Shown here: positions 45,679-55,836 of the stretch, one piece after another
Position numbering within the stretch: position 1 is the stretch's first letter
Layout: every line of letters begins with the position of its first letter
Source: Pelobacter propionicus DSM 2379
Lineage (GTDB): Bacteria; Desulfobacterota; Desulfuromonadia; Geobacterales; Pseudopelobacteraceae
Assembly (NCBI RefSeq): GCF_000015045.1
Contig: NC_008609.1
Span: forward strand, 2,117,501-2,181,500
Reading direction: 5' to 3'
Length of the DNA: 64,000 nucleotides
Translations under genes and position numbers: made by a program
Notes under the pieces: model-generated
Seen by the model: the letters and a program-made list of their open reading frames with translations, nothing else
The model's database searches: none
What the model was told of the DNA's origin: nothing

Positions 45679-46656
45679 CTATGCCCCGTGCCGGATGCGC
45701 GGATCGGCCAGGGCGTAGCTGACATCGGCCACCAGGTTACCGATCAGGGTCAAAAAGGCGCCGATCACCAGGATACCCATGACCACCGGATAGTCGCGGG
45801 ACATGACCCCCTGGTAGAAGAGCTGCCCCATGCCGGGGATGGCGAAGATGGTCTCGAAGATGACGCTGCCGCCGATCAGGCCGGGAATGGAGAAACCGGC
45901 CAGGGTGATCAACGGAAGCAGGGCGTTGCGTAGGGCATGGCGGTAGATCACCACCCGCTCGGAGAGCCCCTTGGCACGGGCGGTGGTGATGTAATCCTGG
46001 CCGACGACCCCCAGCATGGAGGAGCGCATGTAGCGCGACAGTCCGGCCAGGCTGCCGAAGGATGCCACCATGATCGGCATGACCAGGTGCTTGGCCATGT
46101 CCCACAGGTAGAAGGCGGTGCCGTACGCCTCGCTCCCCAGGGTATGCAGTCCGGATATGGGCAGCCAGTTCAGCCTCACCCCGAAGAAGTACATCAACAG
46201 CAGCGCCAGCCAGAAGGACGGTACGGCAAAGCCAACAAAGACGAAGACCGTTATTCCCCGGTCCAGCAGGGTATCACGATGGGTGGCGGCCAGGATACCG
46301 ATGGGGATGGCCAGCCCGAACTCCAGCAGCAGGGCGATGATGTTCAGGGAGATGGTAACCGGCAGGCGCTCCCTGATCTTTTCGATAACCGGGCGGCTGT
46401 CGGAGGAGAACGAGCGTCCCAGGTCCAGGCGGGCCAGCTTGCCGACCCAACTGAAATACTGCACGTGCAGCGGCTGGTCCAGGCCGTAGAAAGCCCTCAG
46501 ACGCTCACGGGCCTCCTTGCCCACCTTGGGGTTCATTGCCATCTGCATCTCCACCGGTTCTCCCGGCGCAAGATGGATCACGGAGAAGGTGATCAGGGTT
46601 ATGCCCACCATGAGCGGTATCAGCAGCAGAACGCGTTTTGTCAGATAGGTCAGCAT
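45679..46656 (-). CDS. Peptide/nickel-type ABC transporter permease (OppB/DppB family)
   Basis: 325 residues: N-terminal helix [32 protein letters not shown]-type loop [12 protein letters not shown] and the EAA coupling loop [29 protein letters not shown]. Six helices. First gene of a run oppB-oppC-photolyase. Imports oligopeptides or nickel in relatives; substrate unknown here. Confidence 0.94.
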   Translation of the reverse strand: MLTYLTKRVLLLIPLMVGITLITFSVIHLAPGEPVEMQMAMNPKVGKEARERLRAFYGLDQPLHVQYFSWVGKLARLDLGRSFSSDSRPVIEKIRERLPVTISLNIIALLLEFGLAIPIGILAATHRDTLLDRGITVFVFVGFAVPSFWLALLLMYFFGVRLNWLPISGLHTLGSEAYGTAFYLWDMAKHLVMPIMVASFGSLAGLSRYMRSSMLGVVGQDYITTARAKGLSERVVIYRHALRNALLPLITLAGFSIPGLIGGSVIFETIFAIPGMGQLFYQGVMSRDYPVVMGILVIGAFLTLIGNLVADVSYALADPRIRHGA

Positions 46657-46941
46657 GGTTCCATCCTTGCGCCACCGGCACGCGCGGCACCTATGTGATG
46701 CGCTTCACCCGGCCGGCCGGTGGCCAGCGCGGGAAAATACTGCGTACGTACGAGTCATTACATGGGGTTGAGCATCAATGGCTCATGTATCGGTTCAGTG
46801 CCCCACAACTCCTGACCGCTCTTGGTCGGAGAGAAAACGATGCATGCCCCACACGCTCCCCAACCCGCGGCAGGACATTATCCGGGAAGACGGCACGCGC
46901 CCATGTATACCACTTACACCAGCTGCGCGGCAACATAACAA

Positions 46942-46962
46942 AGGGCGGCACGGGGCCGCCCT
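46942..46962 (-). terminator. Rho-independent terminator after nifS
   Basis: AGGGCGGC (46942-46949) pairs with GCCGCCCT (46955-46962) around a 5-base loop; on the minus strand the stem is followed by a T-rich tract. The rest of 46657-46992 holds no gene. Confidence 0.75.
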
Positions 46963-46992
46963 CTCTGGATACTGGTTTGCGGTGGTGACCGG

Positions 46993-48168
46993 CTAGGCCT
47001 GTGCCTTGAGAAATTCCCGACCGAAGGGGGACATCTGCCGCAAGCGTTCGATGATGGGGGGCAGTTCACGGATCACGCCGTCGATCTCGGCTTCTGTGGT
47101 ATAGCGAGAGAGCGAGAAGCGGATTGAGCCGTGGGCGCAGGTAAAGGGCACGCCCATGGCGCGCAGCACATGGGACGGTTCCAGCGAACCGGAGGTGCAG
47201 GCGCTGCCCGACGAGGCGCAGATGCCCAGTTCGGAGAGCAGCATCAGGATGGACTCCCCTTCCACGAACTCGAAGGCGATGGAAAGCGTGTTGGGTAAGC
47301 GCTCCGCGCCCCCCCCGTTGATACGGGAGTGGGGAATGGCAGCCAGGAGCGACTCCTGCAGACGGTCACGCATGGCCTTGACCTGGTTGTTCTCGAACGG
47401 CATGTGCGCTGCCGCCAGCTCGCAGGCCTTGCCCAGGGCGATGATGGCGGCGGCATTCTCGGTGCCGGCGCGGCGGCTCTTCTCCTGATGCCCCCCCACG
47501 AGAAAGGGGCGGAACGGCGTGCCGCGGCGCACGTACAGCACACCGATCCCCTTGGGTGCATGCAGCTTATGCCCCGAGATGGAGAGCATGTCCACCACGG
47601 AAGAGGACATGTCGATGGGGATCTTGCCCACGGCCTGGACCGCGTCGGTATGGAAGAGCGCCCCCTTGTCCCTGGCCAGGGCGGCGGCCTCCTCCACCGG
47701 GAAGATCACCCCGGTTTCGTTGTTGGCCCACATAAGCGACACGATGGCGGTGTCGTCGTCCACGGCGGCCCGATACTCATCCATGTTCAGACGCCCCTCG
47801 CCGTCCACGCCGATTTCCGTAACGCGGTACCCCTTCTGGATCAGGTTGCGGCACTGGGTCAGCACCGCCGGGTGCTCCACGCGTGAGGTGATCACGTGAC
47901 GACGATTGGGAAGAACCTCCAGGGTCGAGCGGATGGCGGTATTGTCGCTCTCGGTTCCGCAGGCTGTGAAGATGATCTCCTCGGGAGAGGCACCCAGCAG
48001 GCCGGCAACGCGGTTTCTGGCCTCAACCACCTTCCCCTGTACCTGGCCGCCGAAGAAGTGCATGGAACTGGGGTTGCCGTACAGTTCGCAGAAATAGGGG
48101 CGCATCTCCTCGAAGACCGCTTCGTCAACCTTGGTGGTGGCATTGTTGTCCAGATAGATCTCCCTCAT
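46993..48168 (-). CDS. nifS: Cysteine desulfurase (NifS/IscS)
   Basis: 391 residues of class V aminotransferase fold. Lys201 in SISGHKLHAPKG binds PLP; His99 stacks on the ring; the persulfide Cys323 lies in SSGSACTSGSLEPSHV, the group I (NifS/IscS) loop. It moves sulfur from cysteine to the NifU scaffold. The start ATG overlaps the nifU stop by four bases (ATGA). Confidence 0.96.
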   Translation of the reverse strand: MREIYLDNNATTKVDEAVFEEMRPYFCELYGNPSSMHFFGGQVQGKVVEARNRVAGLLGASPEEIIFTACGTESDNTAIRSTLEVLPNRRHVITSRVEHPAVLTQCRNLIQKGYRVTEIGVDGEGRLNMDEYRAAVDDDTAIVSLMWANNETGVIFPVEEAAALARDKGALFHTDAVQAVGKIPIDMSSSVVDMLSISGHKLHAPKGIGVLYVRRGTPFRPFLVGGHQEKSRRAGTENAAAIIALGKACELAAAHMPFENNQVKAMRDRLQESLLAAIPHSRINGGGAERLPNTLSIAFEFVEGESILMLLSELGICASSGSACTSGSLEPSHVLRAMGVPFTCAHGSIRFSLSRYTTEAEIDGVIRELPPIIERLRQMSPFGREFLKAQA

Positions 48169-49037
48169 GCGGACACCTCCTCGACAACGATATCCTCGGC
48201 CACCAGGTCGCGCAGCTTGTGCTCGACCATGCGCGCCGTGTTGCCGGAAGATGCGCAGCCGGCACACGCCTTGCGGAAGGCCACCTGAACCTTTGGTCCG
48301 TCGATATCGATCAGCTCCAGATCGCCGCCATCGGCCCACAGCAGCGGCCGAATGTCGCGCTCCAGCACCTCCTGGATCATCTGCATCCGCTTCATGTTGG
48401 AGAGCTTCTCGGGGCGCTTGCGCGGTTGGGCTTCTGCCCCGCCCAGCACTTGGGCAATCAGCTCCTTGATACTGGAAATGCAGCCGCCGCAGGCTCCACC
48501 AGCCTTGGTAAAATTAGTCACCTGCTCAACAGTGGTCAGCTTGTTTGTTTCAATGACTTTTTTGAGATAGGCATCGGTTATGCCGAAACACTTGCAGACC
48601 AGCTCCCCCTCATAATCGGGGTAGGCATGGCCATGGTCATGTTCGCTGTCATGGGCGGGGATCGGCTCGCCGCGGTACTTTGCTATGGCAACCTCCAGAG
48701 CCTCCTGCCCCATGACCGAACAGTGCATCTTCTCTTCCGGCAACCCGCCCAGAAACTCGGCGATATCCTGATTACTGATAGCCAGGGCCTCGTCCAGGGT
48801 CTTGCCCTTGAGCATCTCGGTCAGGGCAGACGAGGATGCGATGGCGCTGGCGCAGCCAAAAGTCTGGAACCTGGCGTCCACGATCCGTTCCTTGTGTTCG
48901 TCCAGCTTGAGATACAGCTTGAGCGCGTCGCCGCATGCCAGACTGCCCACTTCACCTATGGCGTCGGCGTCGGGTATGTCCCCAACGTTGCGCGGGTTCA
49001 GAAAATGATCTTTAACGATCGGTGTGTAATCCCACAT
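48165..49037 (-). CDS. nifU: NifU-type Fe-S cluster scaffold, three domains
   Basis: 290 residues. N-terminal IscU-like domain (about 1-125) with Cys in GSLACGD, TFGCASA and KMHCSVM; middle BFD-type [2Fe-2S] domain with CKCFG and GGACGGC (about 145-195); C-terminal NifU domain with CAGCASS (about 215-285). This full-length NifU fits an anaerobe using the NIF machinery as its general Fe-S assembly line. No iscR is present beside it. Confidence 0.96.
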   Translation of the reverse strand: MWDYTPIVKDHFLNPRNVGDIPDADAIGEVGSLACGDALKLYLKLDEHKERIVDARFQTFGCASAIASSSALTEMLKGKTLDEALAISNQDIAEFLGGLPEEKMHCSVMGQEALEVAIAKYRGEPIPAHDSEHDHGHAYPDYEGELVCKCFGITDAYLKKVIETNKLTTVEQVTNFTKAGGACGGCISSIKELIAQVLGGAEAQPRKRPEKLSNMKRMQMIQEVLERDIRPLLWADGGDLELIDIDGPKVQVAFRKACAGCASSGNTARMVEHKLRDLVAEDIVVEEVSA

Positions 49038-49067
49038 CGGTGTTTCCTCCGAACAACTCGAATAAAA

Positions 49068-50486
49068 TTAACTACCTATAAAGGCGCGGCCAGCGGTCAT
49101 GACTTCCGCCAGACGGGCATCCGACGACGCCTCTCCATAGAGACGCACCACCGGCTCCGTTCCCGACTTGCGGAACAGCATCCAGCAGCCATCATCCAGC
49201 AGCAGTTTGGTCCCGTCGATCCTGATCACATCCCGGATCCCCGTCCCGGCGATCCGGGCGGGAAGTGAGGCGATCCGGGCGGCATAGCTCTTTTCCAGCT
49301 CGGGAGACAGGCGCAGGTTCTCCCGGCGGGTAACGAAGCGCCCCACCTCTCCGTAGAGGCGTTCAAGCAGTTCCCGCACTGTTTTCCCCTCACGGGCCAC
49401 CATTTCCGCCACCAGGAAGCAGGCAAGGATGCCGTCCTTTTCGGGCACATGCCCCCTGATGGAAAGGCCGGCGCTCTCCTCGCCGCCGATGACGATCCTG
49501 TCCTGGCTGATCAACTCGCCGACATACTTGAAGCCCACCGGCGTCTCGTGCAGCTCGACGCCATGTTTCCTGGCAACGGCATCCACCAGATGGGATGTGG
49601 CCACGCTGCGGGCAGCGCCTCCCTCAATGCCGCGGACGCGGATCAGGTAATCCAGCAAAAGCGCGATGATGTAGTTGGGCTCTATGTAGCTGCCGTCCGC
49701 ATCCAGGATGCCGAAGCGGTCGGCATCGCCATCCGTTGCCAGGCCCAGACGGATCTCGGGATCGTTCTTCACCAGGTCGATGAAGTCCGGAATGTGACTT
49801 TCCGACGGTTCAGGGGGTTGACCGCCAAAATAGGGGTCGGGGCGATCGTTGATCATCCGGAACGCTACGCCGTGGCGGAGCAGGGGGGCGTCAAGATAGC
49901 CACGGGCGGTGCCGTAGAGCGGGTTCAGCGCCACCTTTCCCAGCTTCCTGATGGCGTCGAAATCGACCTTGTTCTCCAGTTCCCGCAGGTACTCCTCCCG
50001 TGGATCGATGGAGACCAGTAGACCGCGCTGCCGGGCGTCCTCCAACGAAGGTAACGGACGGCAGAGACTGCCCATCACGTCGTTGGCGCGCCTTTCTATG
50101 TCCCCGGTGGTTTCGGGAAGAGCAGGTCCCCCCCATGAAGGGGAAAACTTGACGCCATTGTATTCGGGAGGGTTGTGGCTTGCCGTAAAATTAATCCCGC
50201 CAGCGGTTTTGCGGCGCAGGATCTCTAAGGAGATGACCGGGGTAGGCGTATCCCTTTCGCAGACAAAGGCCGTGATGCCCGCCCCCGCCATGACCCGTGC
50301 CGCTTCATGGACAAAGCGCTGGCCCATGAAACGGGTGTCGCAACTGATCACCACCCCACCCTGCTGCTCGCCTGCGGCGGCAATATGGTCCGCAATCGCC
50401 TGCACGACAACCCGCACATTGTCAAAGGTGAAATCCTCGCCGAGAATACCACGCCAACCAGACGTTCCGAAGGAAATACGTGTCAT
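49068..50486 (-). CDS. Phosphoglucomutase/phosphomannomutase family
   Basis: 472 residues of the alpha-D-phosphohexomutase family: FGTSGWRG start, phosphoserine Ser103 in TASHNPPEYNG, metal loop DGDADRFG, sugar loop GGEESAG and phosphate loop RKSGTEPVVRLYGE. It interconverts 1- and 6-phospho sugars. It is first in a run with nifU (30 bp downstream) and nifS, which is an odd pairing. Relatives include the GlmM and PgcA types; this length fits a ManB/Pgm-like enzyme. Confidence 0.93.
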   Translation of the reverse strand: MTRISFGTSGWRGILGEDFTFDNVRVVVQAIADHIAAAGEQQGGVVISCDTRFMGQRFVHEAARVMAGAGITAFVCERDTPTPVISLEILRRKTAGGINFTASHNPPEYNGVKFSPSWGGPALPETTGDIERRANDVMGSLCRPLPSLEDARQRGLLVSIDPREEYLRELENKVDFDAIRKLGKVALNPLYGTARGYLDAPLLRHGVAFRMINDRPDPYFGGQPPEPSESHIPDFIDLVKNDPEIRLGLATDGDADRFGILDADGSYIEPNYIIALLLDYLIRVRGIEGGAARSVATSHLVDAVARKHGVELHETPVGFKYVGELISQDRIVIGGEESAGLSIRGHVPEKDGILACFLVAEMVAREGKTVRELLERLYGEVGRFVTRRENLRLSPELEKSYAARIASLPARIAGTGIRDVIRIDGTKLLLDDGCWMLFRKSGTEPVVRLYGEASSDARLAEVMTAGRAFIGS

Positions 50487-50590
50487 GGCTCACCATCCTT
50501 GAGTAAGAAGACAGCTTTAGTCGTGTTAAAGTAATACAGCCTTGAGTTTCCGTCAAGTCAAAGAGCCGTATATACAAAGGATTTTTACTA

Positions 50591-50619
50591 TTGACTTTGT
50601 AAGCTTATACTTGTTACAT
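50591..50619 (+). promoter_or_regulatory. Sigma-70 promoter of the PxxKW gene
   Basis: TTGACT (50591-50596), 17-base spacer, TTACAT (50614-50619), in an AT-rich stretch 40 bp before the gene. Divergent from the phosphohexomutase gene. Confidence 0.5.
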
Positions 50620-50658
50620 TGATTATCTCATTACGCAAACAACTCAGGAGGAAGAAGA

Positions 50659-50952
50659 ATGCAGTGTCAGACCGTACTTTCAGGTACCGAGTGTACCTTT
50701 TGGGGAAAACAGGGCTGTGTATTTCAGGAAGGCTCATGCCAGACAATCGTTGAAAACTGCGAGGGATGTGACCGGATCGTGGAAGGCACCATCGGCAATG
50801 TCTGCTCTGTCTACCCTGCCCCTGCGAAGAAATGGCAGAACGGAATCTGCAATTTCGCCACCCACGTCAAGGTCGAGATCAAGGTTGACGACCTGAAGGT
50901 CAACCCGCTGAAGGCTTCCAAGAAGGCGTCCGGCGGCGGCAAGAAGAAATAA
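50659..50952 (+). CDS. PxxKW-family cysteine-rich protein
   Basis: 97 residues with eight cysteines (3, 12, 20, 27, 34, 37, 49, 64) and the name motif PAKKW (55-59) followed by a Lys-rich tail. The spacing suggests a metal or Fe-S site. The family is known from deltaproteobacteria and is of unknown function. A strong CAGGAGG ribosome site, own promoter and terminator mark it as a well-expressed single gene. Confidence 0.9.
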   Translation: MQCQTVLSGTECTFWGKQGCVFQEGSCQTIVENCEGCDRIVEGTIGNVCSVYPAPAKKWQNGICNFATHVKVEIKVDDLKVNPLKASKKASGGGKKK

Positions 50953-50976
50953 GACGCTGTACTCCTGTTACGACTG

Positions 50977-51009
50977 GGGGGAATTCGCTGAGAATTCCCC
51001 CTTTGTTTT
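50977..51009 (+). terminator. Rho-independent terminator after the PxxKW gene
   Basis: GGGGGAATTC (50977-50986) pairs perfectly with GAATTCCCCC (50992-51001), loop GCTGA, then TTTGTTTT. Confidence 0.92.
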
Positions 51010-51074
51010 ACCTGCTCGGCTCGACCACCCCAGCGCCCAGCCATGATCAGCCCGAGATGGTCACGGCACGGGAA

Positions 51075-51902
51075 TCAATCCAGGGGCAGAAAGGCGAGAT
51101 CCCGCACCGGCGCGATCAGGCCGATCTCCGCCGCGAAACGGAAGTAGCGTTTCAATCCTGACAGGTGCAGATCCGTCAGATCGTAGGATATATTGTTCCT
51201 CCAGTAGTCCAAAAGCAACTCAGGCCCCATCCAATCCCGCTCCGGCGATACGCGAACGATTTCCTCCAGATGTTCTTCCGCATACTGTTTGGCATGGCCC
51301 AACTGTCGCGCAAGTCTCATCAGCTCATCCCCCCGTCTGCCCGCCACCTCCCGAGTGGTCAGCCAGAGGGCAAAGACAAAGGGGGTGCCGGTCCACCGGT
51401 ACCAGAGTTCTCCCAGATCGTAGACAAACATGTCGTGCCTGCTCATGGTCGCGCGCAGAGCCGCGTCACCGATCAGAAGGATCGCCTCGTTCCCGCCCAT
51501 GGCACCAGGGGTGCTCTGATCGGTTATCTGGAAGGTACATTGGCAGTTGTAACGGATACGGAGCAGGATTTTCAGCAGGTTGACGGAGGTGGCTGACTCC
51601 GAACTGAGCAGCACCTGTGCGCCATCCAGATCCTCAATGGGCGTTTTTGAAAAGAGCAGCACACTCAGCACCGGACCGCTGCTGCTGATGGAGATATCGG
51701 GAATGATCAGGTACTGGTCGGAATGGGTGGCAAAGGTGATCGATGAAGAGGGGCAGACATCGATCCCTCCCGACGCCAGCATTCCGTTCAGGTATGCCGG
51801 GACCCCGCCGACGTAACGGTAGTCGTTCTCCGGAAAAAGCGCATTCAGGGCATGAAAGAGCGGGGTGCAGTTGGCGTATTCTATACGTCCGATTCGCAGC
51901 AT
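51075..51902 (-). CDS. mqnA: Chorismate dehydratase (futalosine menaquinone pathway)
   Basis: 275 residues of the MqnA/MqnD periplasmic-binding-like fold without signal peptide: LRIGRIEYANCTPLFHAL opening, LASGGIDVCPSSSITFA, LLIGDAALRA and YDLGELWYRWTGTPFVFALW. It turns chorismate into 3-enolpyruvylbenzoate, the first step of the futalosine pathway. Its start overlaps the TolC-type stop by one base (TGATG). Confidence 0.93.
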   Translation of the reverse strand: MLRIGRIEYANCTPLFHALNALFPENDYRYVGGVPAYLNGMLASGGIDVCPSSSITFATHSDQYLIIPDISISSSGPVLSVLLFSKTPIEDLDGAQVLLSSESATSVNLLKILLRIRYNCQCTFQITDQSTPGAMGGNEAILLIGDAALRATMSRHDMFVYDLGELWYRWTGTPFVFALWLTTREVAGRRGDELMRLARQLGHAKQYAEEHLEEIVRVSPERDWMGPELLLDYWRNNISYDLTDLHLSGLKRYFRFAAEIGLIAPVRDLAFLPLD

Positions 51903-53377
51903 CAGTAGATATTCAGGTAGAGGCGGTCAGCGTCGCCCTCGACGAAACGGACCCCCTCCTGGTCGAGTAGTTGGCCCGTCGCCTGCAGGAAACGAGTAAT
52001 GGCATTGTCATGGGCAACGGCTGCCGCAATCTGGCTGTTCTTGGCATCGGCCAGGTCATGTTCCACTTCGAGCACGTCCTTTGTGGTAGCCAGTCCGACG
52101 CTGTTCTTGCGCATAAATGCGCGAAGACGCTCTTCGGCAAAGGCCCTGCCCCGGTCAGCGACCTCGATCTGCTTGAACGCGCTATCGATGGCGCGGATGA
52201 AGCTGAGCACCTCGTTCTTCGCGCTCTCCTCCAGACTGCGGATCTGCAGGGCGGTCTGGGCATTTTTGAGACGACTCTTGCGATAGTCGTTTTCCGCAGC
52301 ATTGTTTCCCAAGGGGTATTTGAAGACCAGACCGATGCTCCAGGCGGGGTAATCAAAGCTTCCCAGATCCCCAATATCGCGGCCGTAGCTGTGGCCCTGC
52401 CCGACCAGCGAACCGGAGAGGCTCAAATTGAGATCGGGCTTGATATTGTTGCCAAAGACGCGGGACTGGAGTTCGCTGATGTCCAGGCTCCGTTGCAGTT
52501 CCCTGATATCTGGACGGCCCATAGCCTGTCGCAGGGCCTGATCCTGGTCCAGCGGATACGGCGCGCGGCGCGGCGTGTCGCTGATGACAATCTCCCCTTT
52601 GCCGGAAATCTGCAGGAGCAGTCGCAGAACATCCACCTGATCGTTAACCTCTTTCTCGGCGGCAATCAGCTCCCTTTCCCGTGTCGTCACGCCGTATTCG
52701 GCATTTAATATTTCCATGGCCGGCAGGACACCGGCGGAAACCCTGGCCCTGGTTTCGTCGAGAATCCTGCGGGCCAACGCCAGAGATACCCGCTTGACCT
52801 CCCGCACCTCCTGCAAGCCGTAGAGCTTGAAATACTCCGTTCTGGCCTGACTGACGGTATTCAGCAGGAGATTTCGGAAATGCTCCATGGATGCGTATTT
52901 GGAGAATCGTGAAATGGAAATGCCGAGATCGGTAGCATCGCGCCCCATATTCTTGAGCAGCGGCTGGCTGAGCGTGACGCCGAGACTGGACTGCCAGTAG
53001 TTATTCAGGGAGGAGAACTGGTTGGTCTTGGTGTGGCTGTTGTTGAATCCCAGTGTCGCGGTAGCTCCGGTCCAGAACAGCTGGCTGAGGGAGGAGTCCA
53101 GCACAAAGGAGTGCCCCTTGTTGGAGGCGCTGCCATAGGAACCGGATACAGGGTTGGTGAAATCACTGTAGTGCGTCTCAATGTTCAGTTGCGGATCGTA
53201 GATTGCCCTGTTGCGATTGATGTCGGCCTGGTACTGGGCCGGCGTGTACAGTTCGGCCCGCACGTCCAGGTTTTTCTCCGCCGCCATCCGGACCGCCTCA
53301 CCCAGGGAGAGCCGTATCGGCTGGCCTGAAGCCCAGGCGCAGGCCGTCCAGCAGAAGAGCAGTGCTATCACAACCAT
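51902..53377 (-). CDS. TolC-family outer-membrane efflux protein
   Basis: 491 residues: signal peptide (VVIALLFCWTACAWASG), then LSLGEAVRMAAEKNLDVRAE opening the first OEP repeat, long helices with LQEVREVKRV, AAEKEVNDQV, and a second repeat (about 320-480) with ALRQAMGRPDIRELQRS. It forms an outer-membrane channel used by tripartite exporters. Odd place: between gcvH and mqnA, coupled to mqnA by overlapping stop and start. The start is ATG 53377; longer frames lack signal-peptide form. Confidence 0.91.
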   Translation of the reverse strand: MVVIALLFCWTACAWASGQPIRLSLGEAVRMAAEKNLDVRAELYTPAQYQADINRNRAIYDPQLNIETHYSDFTNPVSGSYGSASNKGHSFVLDSSLSQLFWTGATATLGFNNSHTKTNQFSSLNNYWQSSLGVTLSQPLLKNMGRDATDLGISISRFSKYASMEHFRNLLLNTVSQARTEYFKLYGLQEVREVKRVSLALARRILDETRARVSAGVLPAMEILNAEYGVTTRERELIAAEKEVNDQVDVLRLLLQISGKGEIVISDTPRRAPYPLDQDQALRQAMGRPDIRELQRSLDISELQSRVFGNNIKPDLNLSLSGSLVGQGHSYGRDIGDLGSFDYPAWSIGLVFKYPLGNNAAENDYRKSRLKNAQTALQIRSLEESAKNEVLSFIRAIDSAFKQIEVADRGRAFAEERLRAFMRKNSVGLATTKDVLEVEHDLADAKNSQIAAAVAHDNAITRFLQATGQLLDQEGVRFVEGDADRLYLNIY

Positions 53378-53459
53378 CACCGATCTCACGCCAGCATCCC
53401 TGTATGAAAACGGCGGGGAGGGATACCGCGCACCCCTGCCCCGCCATGTAGCAGGTCGA

Positions 53460-53846
53460 TCAATCCCTGTTCTCCACATACTCGGCATAGTCATCGGCCG
53501 TCATCAACCCCTTCAGCTCATCGGGGTCGTCCAGCGTCACCTCCAGCAACCAGCCACCATCGTACGGGTCATCGTTGAGCAGCCCCGGGTTGTCCAGAAC
53601 CTCCGCATTGACCGACTCAATGGTGCCACTGAAGGGGGCATACAACTCGGCAACGGTCTTCCTCCCCTCGATGGAGCCGAACGAATCGTCCTGCTCGACG
53701 TCATCCCCCTCATCGGGCAACTCCAGCGCCAAGATGATGCCCAACTCATTCTGGGCAAAATCCGTGATGCCGATGACCGCCGTTCCATTCTCGATCCGAA
53801 CCCAGACATGCTCACGGGAATACTTGAGCTCTTCAGGAAAGTCCAT
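53460..53846 (-). CDS. gcvH: Glycine cleavage system H protein (lipoyl carrier)
   Basis: 128 residues with the lipoyl fold: LKYSREHVWVRIENGTAVIGITDFAQNELG, then SFGSIEGRKTVAELYAPFSGTI with Lys63 at the lipoylation position (EGRK instead of the usual ESVK), ending MTADDYAEYV. No gcvT or gcvP is near; three bases after accC, so it is read with the biotin carboxylase genes. It may carry lipoate for assembly rather than glycine cleavage. Confidence 0.93.
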   Translation of the reverse strand: MDFPEELKYSREHVWVRIENGTAVIGITDFAQNELGIILALELPDEGDDVEQDDSFGSIEGRKTVAELYAPFSGTIESVNAEVLDNPGLLNDDPYDGGWLLEVTLDDPDELKGLMTADDYAEYVENRD

Positions 53847-53849
53847 AGT

Positions 53850-55190
53850 CTACTCCAGCACGATTCTCTCAAGAAATGATGTATCTATGTTTCCTTCGAT
53901 AAAATCCTTGTTGGTCATGATCCTCTTCTGGAAGAAGATGGTGGTCTTGATACCCTCGATAATATACTCGTCCAGCGCCCGGGACATGCGTTTGATGGCA
54001 TCCTGCCGCGTTTCGGCATGGACGATCAGCTTGGCCACCATGGAGTCGTAATAGGGCAAGACGGTATACTGGTCATAGACGAAGGAATCCACCCGCACCC
54101 CCAGCCCTCCCGGCGGGTGGTAGGCGGTTATCTTGCCGGGACAGGGGGTGAACTTGTGGGGATCCTCGGCATTGATGCGGCACTCGATGGCATGGCCGCT
54201 GATCTTGATGTCCTCCTGCCTATAGCGCAGAGGACAGCCGGCTGCCGAGCGGATCTGTTCGCGGACGATGTCGACGCCGGTTATCATCTCGGTTACCGGG
54301 TGCTCCACCTGAACGCGGGTATTCATCTCCATGAAATAGAAGTTGTTCTCTTTGTCCACCAGGAACTCAACGGTTCCCACGCTGTTGTATCCAACCGATG
54401 CGGCCGCCCTGACCGCTGCCTCCCCCATGGCTGCGCGCAGCTCCGGGGTACTGATGGTGGAGGGGGCCTCCTCGATCAGCTTCTGGTGGCGCCGCTGGAT
54501 GGAGCAGTCACGCTCCCCCAGGTGAATCACGTTGCCATGCTTGTCGGCCAGGATCTGGATCTCCACATGACGCGGGTGCTCGCAATACTTTTCTATGTAC
54601 ACTTCAGGGTTGCCAAAGCCTGACTGGGCCTCGGCACGGGCGGTGGCAAAGGCATTGGGGAGCGCCGCCTGGGAGTGAACGATCTTCATGCCGCGACCGC
54701 CCCCCCCTGCCGTAGCCTTGATAATCACCGGGAAGCCGATCTCCTTGGCAATGGTTATGGCCTCATCCACCGAAGCGACCCCCTCCTTGGTGCCGGGCAG
54801 GATCGGCACTCCCTGGGCAGTGACCGCCTGACGGGCGCTGATCTTGTCGCCCATGATGCGCATGCTCTCCGGGCTGGGGCCGATGAAGGTGATGCCGCAC
54901 TTTTCGCAGATTTCAGCGAAATCGGCGTTTTCCGACAAAAACCCGTAGCCGGGGTGGATGGCCTCGGCATCGGTCAGTTCAGCGGCACTGATGATGGCAT
55001 TGATATTCAGGTAACTCTGGGCGCTGGCGGCGGGGCCGATGCAGACGCTCTCGTCGGCCAGCTTGACGTGCAGTGAGTTGATATCGGGTTGGGAGTAAAC
55101 CGCCACCGTCTTGATGCCCAGTTCCTTGCAGGCCCGGATGATGCGCAGGGCAATCTCGCCCCGGTTGGCGATCAGAATCTTATGAAACAT
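53850..55190 (-). CDS. accC: Acetyl-CoA carboxylase, biotin carboxylase subunit
   Basis: 446 residues of ATP-grasp fold: [35 protein letters not shown] (ATP loop), [19 protein letters not shown] and [20 protein letters not shown]. Carboxylates biotin on AccB. The ATG at 55190 is the conserved start. accB lies 112 bp upstream. Confidence 0.97.
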   Translation of the reverse strand: MFHKILIANRGEIALRIIRACKELGIKTVAVYSQPDINSLHVKLADESVCIGPAASAQSYLNINAIISAAELTDAEAIHPGYGFLSENADFAEICEKCGITFIGPSPESMRIMGDKISARQAVTAQGVPILPGTKEGVASVDEAITIAKEIGFPVIIKATAGGGGRGMKIVHSQAALPNAFATARAEAQSGFGNPEVYIEKYCEHPRHVEIQILADKHGNVIHLGERDCSIQRRHQKLIEEAPSTISTPELRAAMGEAAVRAAASVGYNSVGTVEFLVDKENNFYFMEMNTRVQVEHPVTEMITGVDIVREQIRSAAGCPLRYRQEDIKISGHAIECRINAEDPHKFTPCPGKITAYHPPGGLGVRVDSFVYDQYTVLPYYDSMVAKLIVHAETRQDAIKRMSRALDEYIIEGIKTTIFFQKRIMTNKDFIEGNIDTSFLERIVLE

Positions 55191-55302
55191 GAAAAGGTAA
55201 CCTCTTGTATTCTCCAGACGGATAAAAGTCAGCCGGGGGACTGGCCGTGGGCGGGAGATCCCCGCAATCAACGTTCACACAACCATCCCCGTGCGCAGGC
55301 AC

Positions 55303-55761
55303 CTACATTTTTTCGATGACAAACAGCGGATCGCCGAATTCGACGGCCTGGCCGTTTTCCTTGCACACCTTGAGGATTCTGCAACGGAACTCGGCCTCTA
55401 TCTCGTTCATCAGCTTCATGGCTTCCACGATGCAAAGCATCTGCCCCTTCTCAACCACCTGGCCGGGTTCCACATAGGAGGCGGCACCCGGTTCGGGAGC
55501 GCAGTAGAACGTGCCGACGATGGGCGAATTGATCGTGTCCCCCTGGGCGGCGGTAGGAGCCGCCGCGGAAGCGGGAGCCTCGGCCGGAGCGGACGCGCAC
55601 TGTACCGCGGCCTGCGGCGCGGGTACGGGAACCATGGACAGCTGCTCTACCCGTGCTCCCCGACGGATAACGATCTTTTCATCGGAGTTTTCCATCTCAA
55701 ACTCGGTAATATCCGTCTCGGTGATCATATCAAACAGTACCTGCAGGTCTTTAACATCCAT
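55303..55761 (-). CDS. accB: Acetyl-CoA carboxylase, biotin carboxyl carrier protein
   Basis: 152 residues: N-terminal dimerisation segment (MDVKDLQVLFDMITETDITEFEME), an Ala/Pro-rich linker (about 45-75) and the biotinyl domain with VEAMKLMNEIE, Lys116 being biotinylated. Operon with pepP upstream and accC downstream. Confidence 0.97.
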   Translation of the reverse strand: MDVKDLQVLFDMITETDITEFEMENSDEKIVIRRGARVEQLSMVPVPAPQAAVQCASAPAEAPASAAAPTAAQGDTINSPIVGTFYCAPEPGAASYVEPGQVVEKGQMLCIVEAMKLMNEIEAEFRCRILKVCKENGQAVEFGDPLFVIEKM

Positions 55762-55836
55762 TTTTGTCTCCTTTGAAATACGGCCGTGCTTTTACCCGGT
55801 TGGCACCGGATCCCCGGCAATAGGCGGGGTACTCCT

